Shown: piece by piece, positions 1 to 9,753 of the stretch
Numbering within the stretch: position 1 is the first letter of the stretch
How the letters are laid out: each line of letters begins with the position of its first letter
Assembly: GCA_029776255.1 (NCBI GenBank)
Contig: JAKOTN010000120.1
Location: forward strand, 22,466 to 86,465
Direction of reading: 5' to 3'
DNA length: 64,000 bases
From: Pseudomonadota bacterium
GTDB lineage: Bacteria > Pseudomonadota > Gammaproteobacteria > Burkholderiales > Rhodocyclaceae
Translations under genes and position numbers: made by a program
The notes under the pieces: model-generated
The model's database searches: none
Told to the model about the DNA's origin: nothing
What the model saw: the letters and a program-made list of their open reading frames with translations, nothing else

Positions 1-92
1 AACCTTCGGACCACCATCTCCGGCCTTGTATCCACCGCGCGAACGAGCGCCATGCGGCGGCTGCGTTCCTCTGACGTCAAAGTATCCGTCAT
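1..92 (-). CDS. vsr: Very short patch repair (Vsr) mismatch endonuclease, N-terminal fragment cut by the window edge
   Basis: The first 30 codons are present and the gene runs off the left edge. The translation reads MTDTLTSEERSRRMALVRAV and continues DTRPEMVVRR, which matches the N-terminus of Vsr endonucleases (family pattern: RS..M..V...DTKPE..VR). Vsr nicks T:G mismatches that arise when 5-methylcytosine deaminates, and it is normally encoded next to a Dcm-type cytosine methyltransferase. No methyltransferase is visible upstream at 93-278 or beyond, where the neighbour is a glyoxalase-fold gene, so a partner, if any, must lie to the left. The start at 92 is the only ATG that gives the family N-terminus. 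The catalytic part lies outside the window, so intactness cannot be judged. Confidence 0.8.
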   Translation of the reverse strand, partial: MTDTLTSEERSRRMALVRAVDTRPEMVVRR

Positions 93-278
93 TCCACGTG
101 TCAATGCCTCTTACGAAAATCCGAAGCAACTGGCCGAGAGGCTCCAAATGCCAGATCCGGCACGGGATAAATGGCCGTGCACAAACCGAGAATCATTCTC
201 GCCGCCTCGTTTCGTCTGGATTGAACCGGATTGCCGCGATGCGGCCTCGCTGCGTTGTCTTCACCGGAATACCGGCGT

Positions 279-647
279 TTACCGCATCGAATGCAGGCCG
301 ATCATGTTGCCCTCGCTATCAACCACCAACGCGATGTAGCCGTAGCGCCCGATCGCCATTTTTTGCTTCTCGACGCGGCCACCCGCCGTGGCGGCCCTCG
401 CCGCCTCGATCGCGCAATCGGCACAACTGAAATAGACGATCACGCTATTGGCGCCCGAAGGATAACCGGGAATCCTGATCAGGGCGCCCGCAGCACCGTA
501 AGCGTCTTCCCGCATCGGAAAAGCGCACATCTCGAATTCGGTGTCCGGCAAGCGCGCCAGTTCGACCGCGAAAACGGCCTCGTAGAATGCCTTGGCGCGC
601 GCCATATCCTGCACATAAATCTCGAACCAGCCGACGGGGTTGTTCAT
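279..647 (-). CDS. VOC-family (glyoxalase/bleomycin-resistance fold) protein
   Basis: A 122-residue protein of the vicinal oxygen chelate superfamily. It starts MNNPVGWFEIYVQDMARAKAFYE, typical of the first beta-alpha-beta-beta unit, and ends with the paired strand motif YIALVVDSEGNMIGLHS. Family members are small metal-dependent or metal-free enzymes and binding proteins; this subgroup (PhnB/YdeN-like) has no assigned substrate. The length is normal for a single-domain VOC protein that dimerises to build its site. It is transcribed toward vsr and stands alone, with about 120 bases separating it from ilvE. Nothing in the neighbourhood narrows the substrate, so no function beyond the fold is claimed. 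Confidence 0.8.
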   Translation of the reverse strand: MNNPVGWFEIYVQDMARAKAFYEAVFAVELARLPDTEFEMCAFPMREDAYGAAGALIRIPGYPSGANSVIVYFSCADCAIEAARAATAGGRVEKQKMAIGRYGYIALVVDSEGNMIGLHSMR

Positions 648-769
648 GACAGTCCTTTCGTGAAAAACATCTCATCGCGGAGTGATGGCGCAAGAATGCG
701 AAAGCCGCAGCTTAGGGGATAAAGCCGTTCGACGTCGATACGCGGCGACGGTTCCGCGAAACGTGTCGT

Positions 770-1690
770 TCACACCGGCGTCAACCAGGCCAAGTGAGCG
801 GCATCGCGACCATGCACACAGTCGAAATAGCGACGCTGGATCTCGGCGGTCAATGGCCCGCGCTCGCCACCGCCGACACGGCGGCGGTCCACTTCGACGA
901 CCGGCACGATTTCGGCCGCGGTGCCGGTAAGAAACACTTCGTCGGCACAATAAAGTTCATCGCGGGTCAGGCGCCGCGAGACCACCGGCACGCCCAACTC
1001 GGTCGCGATTTCGAGCACGCCGCGGCGAGTGATGCCATCCAGCGCGCTGCCGCTGGCCGGCTCGAGAAGCACGCCATTCTTGACCGCGAAAACGTTTTCG
1101 CCGGCACCCTCGGCGACAAAGCCCTCGGTATCGAGCAGTAACGCCTCGTCATAGCCGTCGGCCTTCGCCTCGCGAGTGGCGAGAATGGAATTGCTGTAGG
1201 TGGACACCGATTTGGCGCGACACATCTGGGCATTGACGTGGTGACGTGTAAACGACGAAATCCTGACGCGGATACCCGCCACCGACGCCTGTTCCCCGAG
1301 ATACGCGCGCCACGGCCAGGCGGCGACCATGGCATGCACCTGCGTGCCAATCGGGTCGATGCCGACTTTTTCGGCGCCGAGGAACAATAAAGGCCGCAAA
1401 TAGCAAGCGTCCAGGGCGTTGCGGCGAATCACCCGTCGACAGGCGTCGGCCAGGCTCCGACGGTCGAAGTCGTGCGCCATGCCGAGAATGTGCGCCGATT
1501 CCAGCAAGCGCTGCAAATGGTCATCAAGCCGGAAGATGGCCAGACCGGTCGCCGTCGGGTACGCGCGGATACCCTCGAAAACAGCCAGTCCGTAATGCAA
1601 GCTGTGCGTCAGGACGTGCACCCTGGCGTCGCGCCAGGGAACGAATTGCCGATCGATCCAGATCCAGCCATCGCGGTCCGCCATGTTCAT
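770..1690 (-). CDS. ilvE: Branched-chain amino acid aminotransferase (class IV)
   Basis: A 306-residue fold-type IV PLP enzyme that interconverts leucine, isoleucine and valine with their 2-oxo acids using glutamate. Visible hallmarks are the N-terminal LTHSLHYGLAVFEGIRAY segment, the PLP lysine at about residue 160 in CRAKSVSTYSNSILA (E. coli IlvE uses Lys159), and the ALLLDTEGFVAEGAGENVF and GITRRGVLEIA phosphate-binding segments. Length fits IlvE. The ATG at 1690 is preceded by a good GGAG ribosome site about 8 bases upstream; a second ATG lies two codons later. D-amino acid transaminase and aminodeoxychorismate lyase share the fold, but the FEGIRAY and EGAGEN motifs favour IlvE. It stands alone, divergent from the chemoreceptor gene. 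Confidence 0.9.
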   Translation of the reverse strand: MNMADRDGWIWIDRQFVPWRDARVHVLTHSLHYGLAVFEGIRAYPTATGLAIFRLDDHLQRLLESAHILGMAHDFDRRSLADACRRVIRRNALDACYLRPLLFLGAEKVGIDPIGTQVHAMVAAWPWRAYLGEQASVAGIRVRISSFTRHHVNAQMCRAKSVSTYSNSILATREAKADGYDEALLLDTEGFVAEGAGENVFAVKNGVLLEPASGSALDGITRRGVLEIATELGVPVVSRRLTRDELYCADEVFLTGTAAEIVPVVEVDRRRVGGGERGPLTAEIQRRYFDCVHGRDAAHLAWLTPV

Positions 1691-2047
1691 TTCATACTCT
1701 CCTGTCTGTGTGGTGAAGCGGGGAGCGTGGCAGGCAAACTCAACGCGGGCAAACGAAAAAAATTCAGGATTGGATGAGCGGAATTCATTGAAAAATTTCC
1801 CTGGAGAGGAAATTCGTCACACGCCGCATCGACCCGCAAGTGCGAACACACCATCCTTCGCCCAACAACGGAAAGACAAAAAAACATTAAAAATCAATAT
1901 AAAGACAACATATTCGCCCACATCTACGCAATTGAAGGACGATCCAAAAAAAGGTGCACTCACTATCAAGCCGATTATTCTTAAATCATCGACGCTCGGT
2001 CTTTCAGCGTTCATCGGTTGTCAGACAAGAATAGAAGGAGGCGCGAA
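1691..2047. other. Intergenic region between divergent ilvE and chemoreceptor genes
   Basis: About 357 bases, clearly more AT-rich than the flanking genes, with no supportable ORF. It must contain the promoters of both divergent genes. GCCGATTA at 1970-1977 resembles the -10 of flagellar sigma-28 promoters (GCCGATAA), which commonly drive chemoreceptors, but no convincing TAAA -35 sits at the expected distance, so this is weak. A strong AGGAGG-type ribosome site at about 2036-2041 precedes the ATG at 2048. Confidence 0.5.
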
Positions 2048-4085
2048 ATGCGTTTATCGAATGTTGATCTCACCTGGAAGCTGCCGACGATCAGCGCCGC
2101 GATCTTGATCGGCACTTTCGGTTTCGGTGTCATCTTGTTTACATTACCTCCAGGACCGTCTGGAAAGTTCTGAAATCGCGCATCTGGAACGCGAAACGCA
2201 ATTGATCGTCAACGGCTTGACCAGCTACGAACGCGCGCTGGAAAAACACGCCGCCTTGATCGGTAGTGTTTTCGCCGCCGAATTCGACCCGCAATTCACG
2301 ATCGACAACAATGCCACCGAGCGCGCCGGTGACGTCGATGCGCCATTGCTGCGCAATCACGAACGAGTACTCAACAACGATTTCGCCGTTTCCGACCGCC
2401 TGTTGACCAACACCGGCGCGGTTTCATCGGTGTTCGTGCGCAAGGGTGACGAATTCGTCCGCATCAGCACCTCCCTGAAAAACGAAAAAGGAGGACGCGT
2501 CCTCGGAACCATTCTGCCGCCCAAGGAAGCGACGGCTTCCCGACTGCTCGCCGATCAGACCTGGTCCGGGCGTGTACTGCTCTTCGGTCGTGAATGGATG
2601 GCCCACTACCAACCGGTCAAGGATGCAAGCGGCAAAATCGTGGGTTGCCTGGCAATCGCCATGGATTTCTCGACCGGCTATGCCGCCGTCAAGGAACAGA
2701 TCAAGAAACTCACTATCGGCGAGACCGGCTATGTTTTCGTGGTGGACGCCAAACCGGGCACCAGCCAGGGAAGCGTCATCATCCACCCGCAAAGCGAAGG
2801 CAAGAATGTCCTCGACACCGTCTCGGCCGATGGTCAAACGATTTTTCGCGAAATGATCGAGAAAAAAGAGGGGATACTCCGTTATACCTGGCGCAACGAT
2901 GGCGAAGCGAACCCGCGTGGCAAATTGACCGTTTATCGCTATTTCGAACCGTGGCAATGGGTGATCGGCTCTGGCAGCTACCGCGATGAATTCATGCGTC
3001 TGGCGGATACCTTGACCCTGTGGACGATCTTCGGCGCGCTACTGATCGCCACGGCCTTGAGCGCCATCCTTTTTCTACTCGTTCGCGGTCTGGTCGGTCA
3101 ACCGCTACGGCAACTGAGAACAGCAATGGCCGGATTGACCGCCGGTGGCGGCGATCTCACCGTGCGCATGCCGGTAATCGCGCGCGACGAGGTTGGACGT
3201 CTGGCGCAAACGTTCAACGCTTTTCTGGACTGGTTGCAAGAGATGGTCCGCCGCACGGCACACACCGCGAACGCCGTTTCCGATGCCACACAAGGACTGG
3301 CGCAAGCCACCGCCTCCGTGACCAAGACATCGGCTACCCAAAGCGAAGCCGCCGATGCGGGCGCCGCCGCCGTCGAGGAAATGGCGGCCAGCATCGCCTC
3401 GGTGGCCGACAGCGCCAAGGATGTCCATGCGCAAGCCTTGACCAGTCGCGATCAAACACGACGCGGCAACAGCGAATTGCAATCGGTGCTCGGTGAATTG
3501 GCGGCGGTCGGCGACGCGGTAAACAGTATTGCCGGCACCGTGCACCAATTCGTCGGCGACGTGGCGTCGATTACCGGTCTCACTCGGCGGATGCAGGAAA
3601 TTGCCGAGCAAACCAACCTTCTGGCGCTCAACGCGGCGATCGAAGCCGCGCGCGCAGGGGAAAGCGGACGCGGTTTTGCCGTGGTGGCCGACGAAGTACG
3701 GAAACTGGCGGAGAAATCCACACGCTCGGCGCGGGAAATCGACGCGGTGACCGCCGCGCTCGATGCCCAGTCGGGCAAGGTCGACGAGGCCATCCGTGTC
3801 GGTCAGGAAGCGCTGGCCAACGGTCTGGGCAATTTACTGCAGGTGGCAACGCTGCTGGAACAAGCCGGCGACACGGTCGATGCCGCGTCTGGCGGTATCT
3901 CGGTCATTTCCGAATCGGTACGCGAGCAAACCGCCGTCAGTGCCGAGATCGCCAGCCAGATCGCGACCATCGCCCGGATGAGCGAGGACAGCCTCCACGC
4001 CTTGCGTCAGGCCGAGCAGAACGTTCAAACCCTCGAGACGCTGTCCAGCACACTGAGCGAACATGTTGGACACTTTAAAACCTAG
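2048..4085 (+). CDS. Methyl-accepting chemotaxis protein with Cache_3-Cache_2 sensor, frameshifted in the first membrane helix
   Basis: Transmembrane chemoreceptor. The ATG at 2048, behind an AGAAGGAGG ribosome site, opens [20 protein letters not shown] followed by a hydrophobic helix, a standard MCP N-terminus, but this frame stops at about 2173. The remainder (periplasmic Cache_3/Cache_2-like domain, second membrane helix near codon 300, HAMP, and a signalling tip containing [19 protein letters not shown]) is read one base out of phase; its earliest start is a GTG at 2127, giving 652 residues without the first helix. Deleting one base in the TTGTTTACA stretch at about 2135-2143 would join the frames as [14 protein letters not shown]. 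Either the gene is disrupted or one base is a sequencing error. It probably relays chemoeffector binding to CheA/CheW. It is convergent with the LysR gene. Confidence 0.85.
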
Positions 4086-4101
4086 CGTGCCGTGTTGTCC
4101 G

Positions 4102-4986
4102 TCACGTCTCCGAGATCTGGGCGGCGGCAACCAGCCACTCGGCAAAGGCCGTCACCCAGGGCTTGTCAGTAACGGTGGGAGCGGAGAGAAGATAGTAGCC
4201 GCGCCCGGGAACCACCTTTCCGCATAGCGTAACCAGACTGCCGGCGTCCAGATAAGGCTCCACGAAACGGTACGGGCAAATGGCAACCCCGCCGCCCGCT
4301 GCCGCGGCCTCAATCATCATCAACGCATCGTCGAACAGCACCCCGCCTTCCGGTTCGGGCCAGTCGAGTCCGGCGGCCTCCAGCCAGGGTTTCCACGGCA
4401 GGCTGGGGTGACGCAGCAAGGTGGCTTGCGCGAGGTCCGCCGGCCGCGTCAGGCCACCGACCTCGCGCGCATAAGCGGGCTGGCACACCGCGACCAGCAC
4501 TTCGTCGAAGAGCTTGCACGCCGACAAACCCGGCCACGGCCCATGACCGTATCGAATGCCGACATCGACTTCGCCGGATTTGATCATCCCCGTTTGAATC
4601 GACGCGGAAACGACGAGGTCGATGTCGGGATGCAGACGCTGAAAATCGGTCAGCCTGCCAACCAGCCATTTGCTGCCGATCGCCGGCGCGACGCTGACCT
4701 TGAGCGTCCGCCGCACACCGCGCGCCACGGCCCGGGTGGCGACTTCGAGTTCCGCCAGAACGCGCCGGATCGCGGCGAGATAGGTTTCACCCGTCGGCGT
4801 CAGAACGATATGGCGATTGATGCGCAGGAACAGCCTGACGCCGAGATCGTCCTCCAGTTGACGAATCCGATGGCTGACCGCCGATTGGCTGACGCATAAC
4901 TCGTCCGCCGCCTTGAGGAAGGAAAGATGACGCGCCGCCGCTTCGAAGGCTTCGAGGGCGTGCATCGGCGGCAGACGAAAAGGCAT
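4102..4986 (-). CDS. LysR-family transcriptional regulator, GcvA-like
   Basis: A 294-residue LysR regulator. The winged helix-turn-helix occupies residues 1-65, with FEAAARHLSFLKAADELCVS and QSAVSHRIRQLEDDLGVRLF, closely resembling GcvA-type members. Residues about 90-294 form the periplasmic-binding-protein-like effector domain, with VSASIQTGMIKSGEVDVGIRYG. GcvA regulates glycine cleavage in enterics, but many GcvA-like paralogues control unrelated genes, often divergently transcribed. Here the divergent side holds no gene (the ypjD-like gene is on the same strand, 35 bases upstream), so the target is not indicated. No cofactor-binding residue assignment is attempted. Confidence 0.88.
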   Translation of the reverse strand: MPFRLPPMHALEAFEAAARHLSFLKAADELCVSQSAVSHRIRQLEDDLGVRLFLRINRHIVLTPTGETYLAAIRRVLAELEVATRAVARGVRRTLKVSVAPAIGSKWLVGRLTDFQRLHPDIDLVVSASIQTGMIKSGEVDVGIRYGHGPWPGLSACKLFDEVLVAVCQPAYAREVGGLTRPADLAQATLLRHPSLPWKPWLEAAGLDWPEPEGGVLFDDALMMIEAAAAGGGVAICPYRFVEPYLDAGSLVTLCGKVVPGRGYYLLSAPTVTDKPWVTAFAEWLVAAAQISET

Positions 4987-5021
4987 CTCGGACGGCGGTC
5001 AGGCAACGGCAGGCCGCGCGT

Positions 5022-5861
5022 TCAGAAACGGCCCAACAACACTTCGGCGACAAAACGGCTGCCGATATAGGCCAGCAGCAGCACCATGAAACCGGCCAGC
5101 GTCCACCGCAACGCCACGCGTCCGCGCCAACCGTACACCCGACGCCCGACCAGCAGGGCAGCGAAAATGCCCCACGAGGCGAAAGCGAACAGGGTCTTGT
5201 GATCGAGGACCATGGCCTTGCCGAAAATGGCTTCAGAGAACAGCACGCCGCTAAGCAAGGCCACGGTCAGCAAGCCGAAGGCGATCGCGATCATCCGGAA
5301 CAACAAGGCTTCCATGGTCAGCAGCGGCGGCAGGCTGCTCAGGCTCTTGGTCAGCGCGCGCCGATGCAGTTTGCGTTCGGCGAAACCCATGAACACCGCG
5401 TGCAGCGCCGACAGCGTAAACAGGCTGTAGGCGAGCATCGCCGTCAGGAAATGCAACTGAAAACCCCAGGCGCCAGCGTGAGCGATGACGCGCAACTGCG
5501 GGAAGAAGGCCGGCGCGGCGGCGCTGAGCGCGGCCAGCGGCAAAACCATCGGCTGCAAGCCGTCCATCCGCGAGCGGAAACTTTCCAGCCAATAAATCAA
5601 CACCGCAAGCCACAGCATCAGGGACAAGGCGCAACTGAAGGAAAAACGCATCCCACCGGCGCCGAACAAATCCCGATACAACCCGAAACCCTGAATCGCC
5701 AGTGCCGCGAAGATCGCGCCGCGCTCCCAGGGCTGCATCGGCAAGGTCACCAGCGGCCGATCGGTTTCACGCCAGCGCGTGTGCCAGAAATGTACGCCCA
5801 GACCGGCATAAAGCAGTGCCGAAACAACGTGCGGCGGAAGGTGCAGTAGAATGTCGGGCAT
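5022..5861 (-). CDS. Cytochrome c assembly (CcsA/YpjD-like) inner-membrane protein
   Basis: A 279-residue polytopic membrane protein with about eight hydrophobic helices, beginning MPDILLHLPPHVVSALLYAG. It matches the CcsA/CcmC-like cytochrome c assembly family in the YpjD/HemX-type subgroup, which in proteobacteria is very often encoded next to ffh, as here (divergent, 30 bases apart). The segment LTAMLAYSLFTLSALHAVFM and the histidines in the C-terminal helices (LDHKTLFAFASWGIF) are typical of this family, where conserved histidines are thought to bind or handle haem. The exact role of YpjD is not established, so only the family is claimed. Divergent transcription with ffh makes a shared promoter region of 30 bases. 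Confidence 0.85.
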   Translation of the reverse strand: MPDILLHLPPHVVSALLYAGLGVHFWHTRWRETDRPLVTLPMQPWERGAIFAALAIQGFGLYRDLFGAGGMRFSFSCALSLMLWLAVLIYWLESFRSRMDGLQPMVLPLAALSAAAPAFFPQLRVIAHAGAWGFQLHFLTAMLAYSLFTLSALHAVFMGFAERKLHRRALTKSLSSLPPLLTMEALLFRMIAIAFGLLTVALLSGVLFSEAIFGKAMVLDHKTLFAFASWGIFAALLVGRRVYGWRGRVALRWTLAGFMVLLLAYIGSRFVAEVLLGRF

Positions 5862-5891
5862 TTTTTGAGTTTACACCAAGCCGGAAGCCAA

Positions 5892-7247
5892 ATGCTCGAC
5901 AACCTGACCCAACGCCTTGCCCGCGTCATGAAGACGCTGCGCGGTGAAGCGCGCCTCACCGAAGCCAATATCGGCGACGCCTTGCGCGAGGTGCGCCTCG
6001 CCTTGCTGGAAGCCGACGTGGCTTTGCCCGCCGTGAAGGAATTGATTGCCGCCGTCAAGGAAAAGGCCGTCGGCGAGGAGGTGATCGGCTCGCTGAGTCC
6101 CGGCCAGGCGCTGGTCGGCGTCGTTCACCGCGAACTCACCCGGCTGATGGGCGACGCGCACAGCGGCCTGAATCTGGCAACGCAGCCGCCGGCGATCGTG
6201 CTGATGGCCGGTCTGCAGGGTTCCGGTAAAACGACCACCGTCGGCAAACTGGCCAAGCTGCTGCGCGAAACGCAGCGCAAGAAGGTGCTGGTGGTTTCCT
6301 GCGACGTCTACCGCCCGGCGGCCATCGACCAGTTGAAAACCGTGGCCAGTCAGGCGGGCGCCGAATTCTTCCCCTCGACAACTGACGAAAAACCGGTGGA
6401 CATCGCCCGCGCGGCGGTCGACTGGGCGAAACGCCACTACCACGACGTGCTGTTGGTCGATACCGCCGGCCGCTTGTCGATCGACGAGGCGATGATGAAG
6501 GAAATCGCCGAGCTGCACGCGGCGATCAAACCGATCGAGACCTTGTTCGTCGTCGACGCCATGCAGGGCCAGGACGCGATCAATACCGCCCGCGCCTTCA
6601 ACGACGCGCTGCCGTTGACCGGCATCGTGTTGACCAAGCTCGATGGCGACGCACGCGGCGGCGCCGCGCTGTCGGTCCGGCAGGTTACCGGCCGGCCGAT
6701 CAAATACGCCGGTATCGGTGAGAAACTGACCGGTCTGGAGCCTTTCCACCCGGAACGGATGGCCTCGCGCATCCTCGGCATGGGCGACGTGCTGTCGCTG
6801 ATCGAAGATGCCCGCAAGGGCATCGACGAGCAAAAGGCTCTCGATTTCGCCAAAAAATTGAAATCGGGCAAGGGCTTCGATCTCAACGACTTCAAGGATC
6901 AGATCGGCCAGATGCGCAAGATGGGCGGCCTGTCGTCGATGATGGACAAACTGCCGGCGCAATTTTCACAAGCCGCCGGCGCGCTGCCCGCCGGCAGCGA
7001 GGAGAAAGCGATCGGCCGTATCGAGGGAATCATCAACTCGATGACGCCCGTCGAGCGCGCCCGCCCGGAGTTGATCAAGGCGGCACGCAAGCGGCGCATC
7101 GCGCTTGGCGCCGGCGTTCAGGTGCAGGAAGTCAATCGGCTGCTCAAGCAATTCGAGCAAACGCAGAAAATGATGAAGCAGTTCTCCCGCGGCGGCATGG
7201 CGCAATTGCTGCGCGGCATCAAGGGCATGCTGCCCGGCATGCGATGA
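5892..7247 (+). CDS. ffh: Signal recognition particle protein Ffh (SRP54)
   Basis: A 451-residue GTPase that binds signal sequences of nascent membrane proteins and 4.5S RNA, and delivers ribosomes to FtsY. The N domain starts MLDNLTQRLARVMKTLRGEA. The G domain shows GLQGSGKTTTVGKLAK (P-loop), DVYRPAAIDQL, DTAGRL and TKLDGDARGG. The methionine-rich M domain at the C-terminus includes GGLSSMMDKLP, MKQFSRGGMAQLL and GMLPGMR. The ATG at 5892 gives the family N-terminus; an in-frame upstream ATG at 5865 would add nine unrelated residues. Full length and no anomalies. It is an essential housekeeping gene and a good marker for phylogeny. Confidence 0.97.
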   Translation: MLDNLTQRLARVMKTLRGEARLTEANIGDALREVRLALLEADVALPAVKELIAAVKEKAVGEEVIGSLSPGQALVGVVHRELTRLMGDAHSGLNLATQPPAIVLMAGLQGSGKTTTVGKLAKLLRETQRKKVLVVSCDVYRPAAIDQLKTVASQAGAEFFPSTTDEKPVDIARAAVDWAKRHYHDVLLVDTAGRLSIDEAMMKEIAELHAAIKPIETLFVVDAMQGQDAINTARAFNDALPLTGIVLTKLDGDARGGAALSVRQVTGRPIKYAGIGEKLTGLEPFHPERMASRILGMGDVLSLIEDARKGIDEQKALDFAKKLKSGKGFDLNDFKDQIGQMRKMGGLSSMMDKLPAQFSQAAGALPAGSEEKAIGRIEGIINSMTPVERARPELIKAARKRRIALGAGVQVQEVNRLLKQFEQTQKMMKQFSRGGMAQLLRGIKGMLPGMR

Positions 7248-7290
7248 ACGACACCGCCACGACGGCAAGCGCGCCGGCTCCGCCGACGGG

Positions 7291-7908
7291 TCAGCGCAGC
7301 GCCAGTTTGTTGCGGCTATACGCCCACTGATTCGTCCAGGCGGCGCGCACCATGTTCGGGTACTGCGGCTGCCCGAGACTGCCGTTGTAGCGCCCGAGCG
7401 CTCGGTACAGATCGCCGCGCTCGATGTCGAGGTAGTGACGCAGGATGGTGCAGCCATAGCGGAGGTTGGTGCGCAGGTGAAAAAGATTGTCCTCAGGGCC
7501 ACCGACCAGCTTGATCCAGAACGGCATTACCTGCATGAAACCACGCGCGCCGGCCGACGACACCGCGTATTTCTTGAAGTTACTCTCGACCTGGATCAGC
7601 CCCAGCACCAGTTGCGGATCGAGTCCGGCGCGCGTCGCCTCATAATGCACCGAGCGCAGGATATCCAGCCGCATTTCGCGGTCTGCGATCCGTTTTTCCA
7701 GGCGTCGGGACATTTCGCTCAGCCAGTCGATCGCTTCCAGCGAATCCTGGAAAGAACTCGTCGGCGGCGCGCGGTCGGAAACGCTGCGCGACAATGCCGC
7801 CTGGACACTGGCCGAAAGCGGCTCATATCTCTGTGCGCCAGCGGTCGCGGCCAGCGGCAGCAACAGGCCGAGCAGGATCGCCAGCAGTACGCCGCGCCTT
7901 ACCGGCAC
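7291..7908 (-). CDS. Lytic transglycosylase (SLT domain), periplasmic
   Basis: A 205-residue murein transglycosylase-like protein. An N-terminal signal peptide ([21 protein letters not shown], cleavage near TAGA) is followed by a short linker. The SLT/goose-lysozyme-like domain covers about residues 85-190, with the catalytic Glu in [20 protein letters not shown] and the downstream GFMQVMP and ALGRYNGS motifs. Such enzymes cleave the MurNAc-GlcNAc bond with formation of 1,6-anhydro-muropeptides. The start overlaps the 3' end of proS by 10 bases, implying translational coupling with proS. It is convergent with ffh; 43 bases separate the stops and no strong terminator is visible there. Confidence 0.9.
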   Translation of the reverse strand: MPVRRGVLLAILLGLLLPLAATAGAQRYEPLSASVQAALSRSVSDRAPPTSSFQDSLEAIDWLSEMSRRLEKRIADREMRLDILRSVHYEATRAGLDPQLVLGLIQVESNFKKYAVSSAGARGFMQVMPFWIKLVGGPEDNLFHLRTNLRYGCTILRHYLDIERGDLYRALGRYNGSLGQPQYPNMVRAAWTNQWAYSRNKLALR

Positions 7909-9626
7909 AGGCGCTCCTTCAGGAATTGTCCGATAGCGGCCACCGGCACCATCTCCGACGCGGTGTCGAGACGGCCCTTATACTCCAGTGCGCCCTTGGC
8001 CAACCCCCGTTCGCCAACGACCACCCGGTGCGGAATGCCGATCAACTCCATCTCGGCGAACATCACACCGGGACGCTCGTTGCGGTCGTCGAGCAACACG
8101 TCGATGCCAGCGGCGATCAAATCGGCATACAACGCGTCGGCCGCGGCACGCACCGCCTCGCTTTTGCCGTAGCCCATGGGAACGATACAGACTTCGAAGG
8201 GGGCAATGGCCGCTGGAAAAACGATCCCGCGCTCATCGTGACCTTGTTCGATGGCCGCGCCGACGACGCGGGTCACCCCAATGCCGTAACAGCCCATCTC
8301 CATGACCCGGCTCTGGCCGGCTTCATCGAGAAAACAGCACTTGAGCGCCTCGGCGTACTTGGTGCGTAATTGAAAAATGTGCCCGACCTCAATACCGCGG
8401 CACAGTTCCAGCCGTCCCCGACCGTCGGGCGACGGATCGCCGGCGACGACATCGCGGAAATCGGCGACAACCGTTGGTTCGCCGGCATCGCGGCCGAAGT
8501 TGACACCGACGAAGTGAAAGCCGGCTTCGTTGGCTCCACAGACAAAATCACTCATCACCGCGACACTACGATCGGCATAAACCGGCACCTCGGCGGCGAC
8601 GCCAACCGAGCCAATGTAGCCGGGCTGGCATCCGAGGGCGGCGACAATCTCGTCGTCACGCGCGAAACGGAATTCGCCGACGATCTTCTGCGTCTTGACC
8701 TCGTTCAAGCCGTGGTCGCCACGTAGCAGAATCAAGGCAAAGCGACCGACCCTATCCGGTTCGGAGCCAGCCAGGACAAGGGCGATAGCCTTGACCGTTT
8801 GCGTCAGCGGCACCTCCAGCAGGTCGGCGACATCCTCGCAGCGCGTGCGGCCCGGCGTAGACACCTTGCGCATCGCCATGCGGGCCGGCGCACGGCCACC
8901 GGCGGGCGCCACCGCTTCGGCCAACTCGACATTGGCGGCATAGTCGGAGTCGGGGCAGTAGGCCAGCCCGTCCTCGCCAGAGTCGGCAAGCACGTGAAAC
9001 TCGTGCGATCCGGTACCACCGATCGAGCCGGTATCGGCCGCCACGGCGCGGAACTTCAAGCCCAGGCGGTTGAAGATTCGCGAGTAGGTGTCGAACATGT
9101 TGCGGTATTCACGCTGCAAATCCTCGAAGCTGCCGTGGAAGGAGTAGCCGTCCTTCATCAAAAACTCACGGCCACGCATCACGCCAAAACGCGGTCGAAT
9201 CTCGTCACGGAATTTGACTTGAATCTGATAGAAATGCAGCGGCAACTGCCGGTAGCTTTTCACCTCCTTGCGCACCACGTCGGTGATGACTTCCTCATGT
9301 GTCGGACCGATCACGAAATCGCGCTGGTGGCGATCCTTGCAGCGCAGCAACTCTGGACCATACTTGTCCCAGCGCCCGGATTCTTGCCACAACTCGGCCG
9401 GTTGCACCGCCGGCATCGACAGTTCAATCGCACCCGCCCGGTTCATCTCCTCGCGAACGATTCGCTCCACTTTACGGACAATGCGCAATCCGATCGGCAT
9501 CCAGGTATATATCCCGCCAGCCAAACGTTTGATCATGCCGGCGCGCAGCATCAACTTGTGACTAACCACCTCGGCATCGGAAGGCGCTTCTTTGAGCGTT
9601 GACAAAAAAAACCTGGAAGTGCGCAT
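7899..9626 (-). CDS. proS: Prolyl-tRNA synthetase (bacterial type, with editing domain)
   Basis: A 575-residue class II aminoacyl-tRNA synthetase that charges tRNA-Pro. The chosen ATG at 9626 gives the canonical [20 protein letters not shown]; an upstream in-frame start at 9686 adds twenty residues without homology. Class II motifs are visible: motif 2 near [20 protein letters not shown] and [11 protein letters not shown], and motif 3 near [17 protein letters not shown]. The insertion between motifs 2 and 3 (about residues 220-400) is the Ala-tRNA-Pro editing domain of the long bacterial form. The C-terminal anticodon domain begins near [11 protein letters not shown]. It is divergent from rppH and overlaps the transglycosylase gene downstream. 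Confidence 0.96.
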   Translation of the reverse strand: MRTSRFFLSTLKEAPSDAEVVSHKLMLRAGMIKRLAGGIYTWMPIGLRIVRKVERIVREEMNRAGAIELSMPAVQPAELWQESGRWDKYGPELLRCKDRHQRDFVIGPTHEEVITDVVRKEVKSYRQLPLHFYQIQVKFRDEIRPRFGVMRGREFLMKDGYSFHGSFEDLQREYRNMFDTYSRIFNRLGLKFRAVAADTGSIGGTGSHEFHVLADSGEDGLAYCPDSDYAANVELAEAVAPAGGRAPARMAMRKVSTPGRTRCEDVADLLEVPLTQTVKAIALVLAGSEPDRVGRFALILLRGDHGLNEVKTQKIVGEFRFARDDEIVAALGCQPGYIGSVGVAAEVPVYADRSVAVMSDFVCGANEAGFHFVGVNFGRDAGEPTVVADFRDVVAGDPSPDGRGRLELCRGIEVGHIFQLRTKYAEALKCCFLDEAGQSRVMEMGCYGIGVTRVVGAAIEQGHDERGIVFPAAIAPFEVCIVPMGYGKSEAVRAAADALYADLIAAGIDVLLDDRNERPGVMFAEMELIGIPHRVVVGERGLAKGALEYKGRLDTASEMVPVAAIGQFLKERLCR

Positions 9627-9753
9627 GGCTCTCGAGTAAACGGGAAAAACCGCGATTCTACTAGACCCGGAGCGGCGTAAGGACACACATACTTTGCAAC
9701 CTGGATGAAATGTGAAAAAATGACGCGGATGAATTTATTCGCAGGTTCTGGCA

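Noticed and set aside
26..430. Plus-strand ORFs at the left edge (26-430, 52-339)
   Set aside because: They run antisense through vsr and the VOC gene and have no motifs.
1970..1977. Sigma-28 promoter for the chemoreceptor (GCCGATTA)
   Set aside because: Only the -10 half is present; no TAAA-type -35 at 15-bp spacing, so not listed as a promoter.
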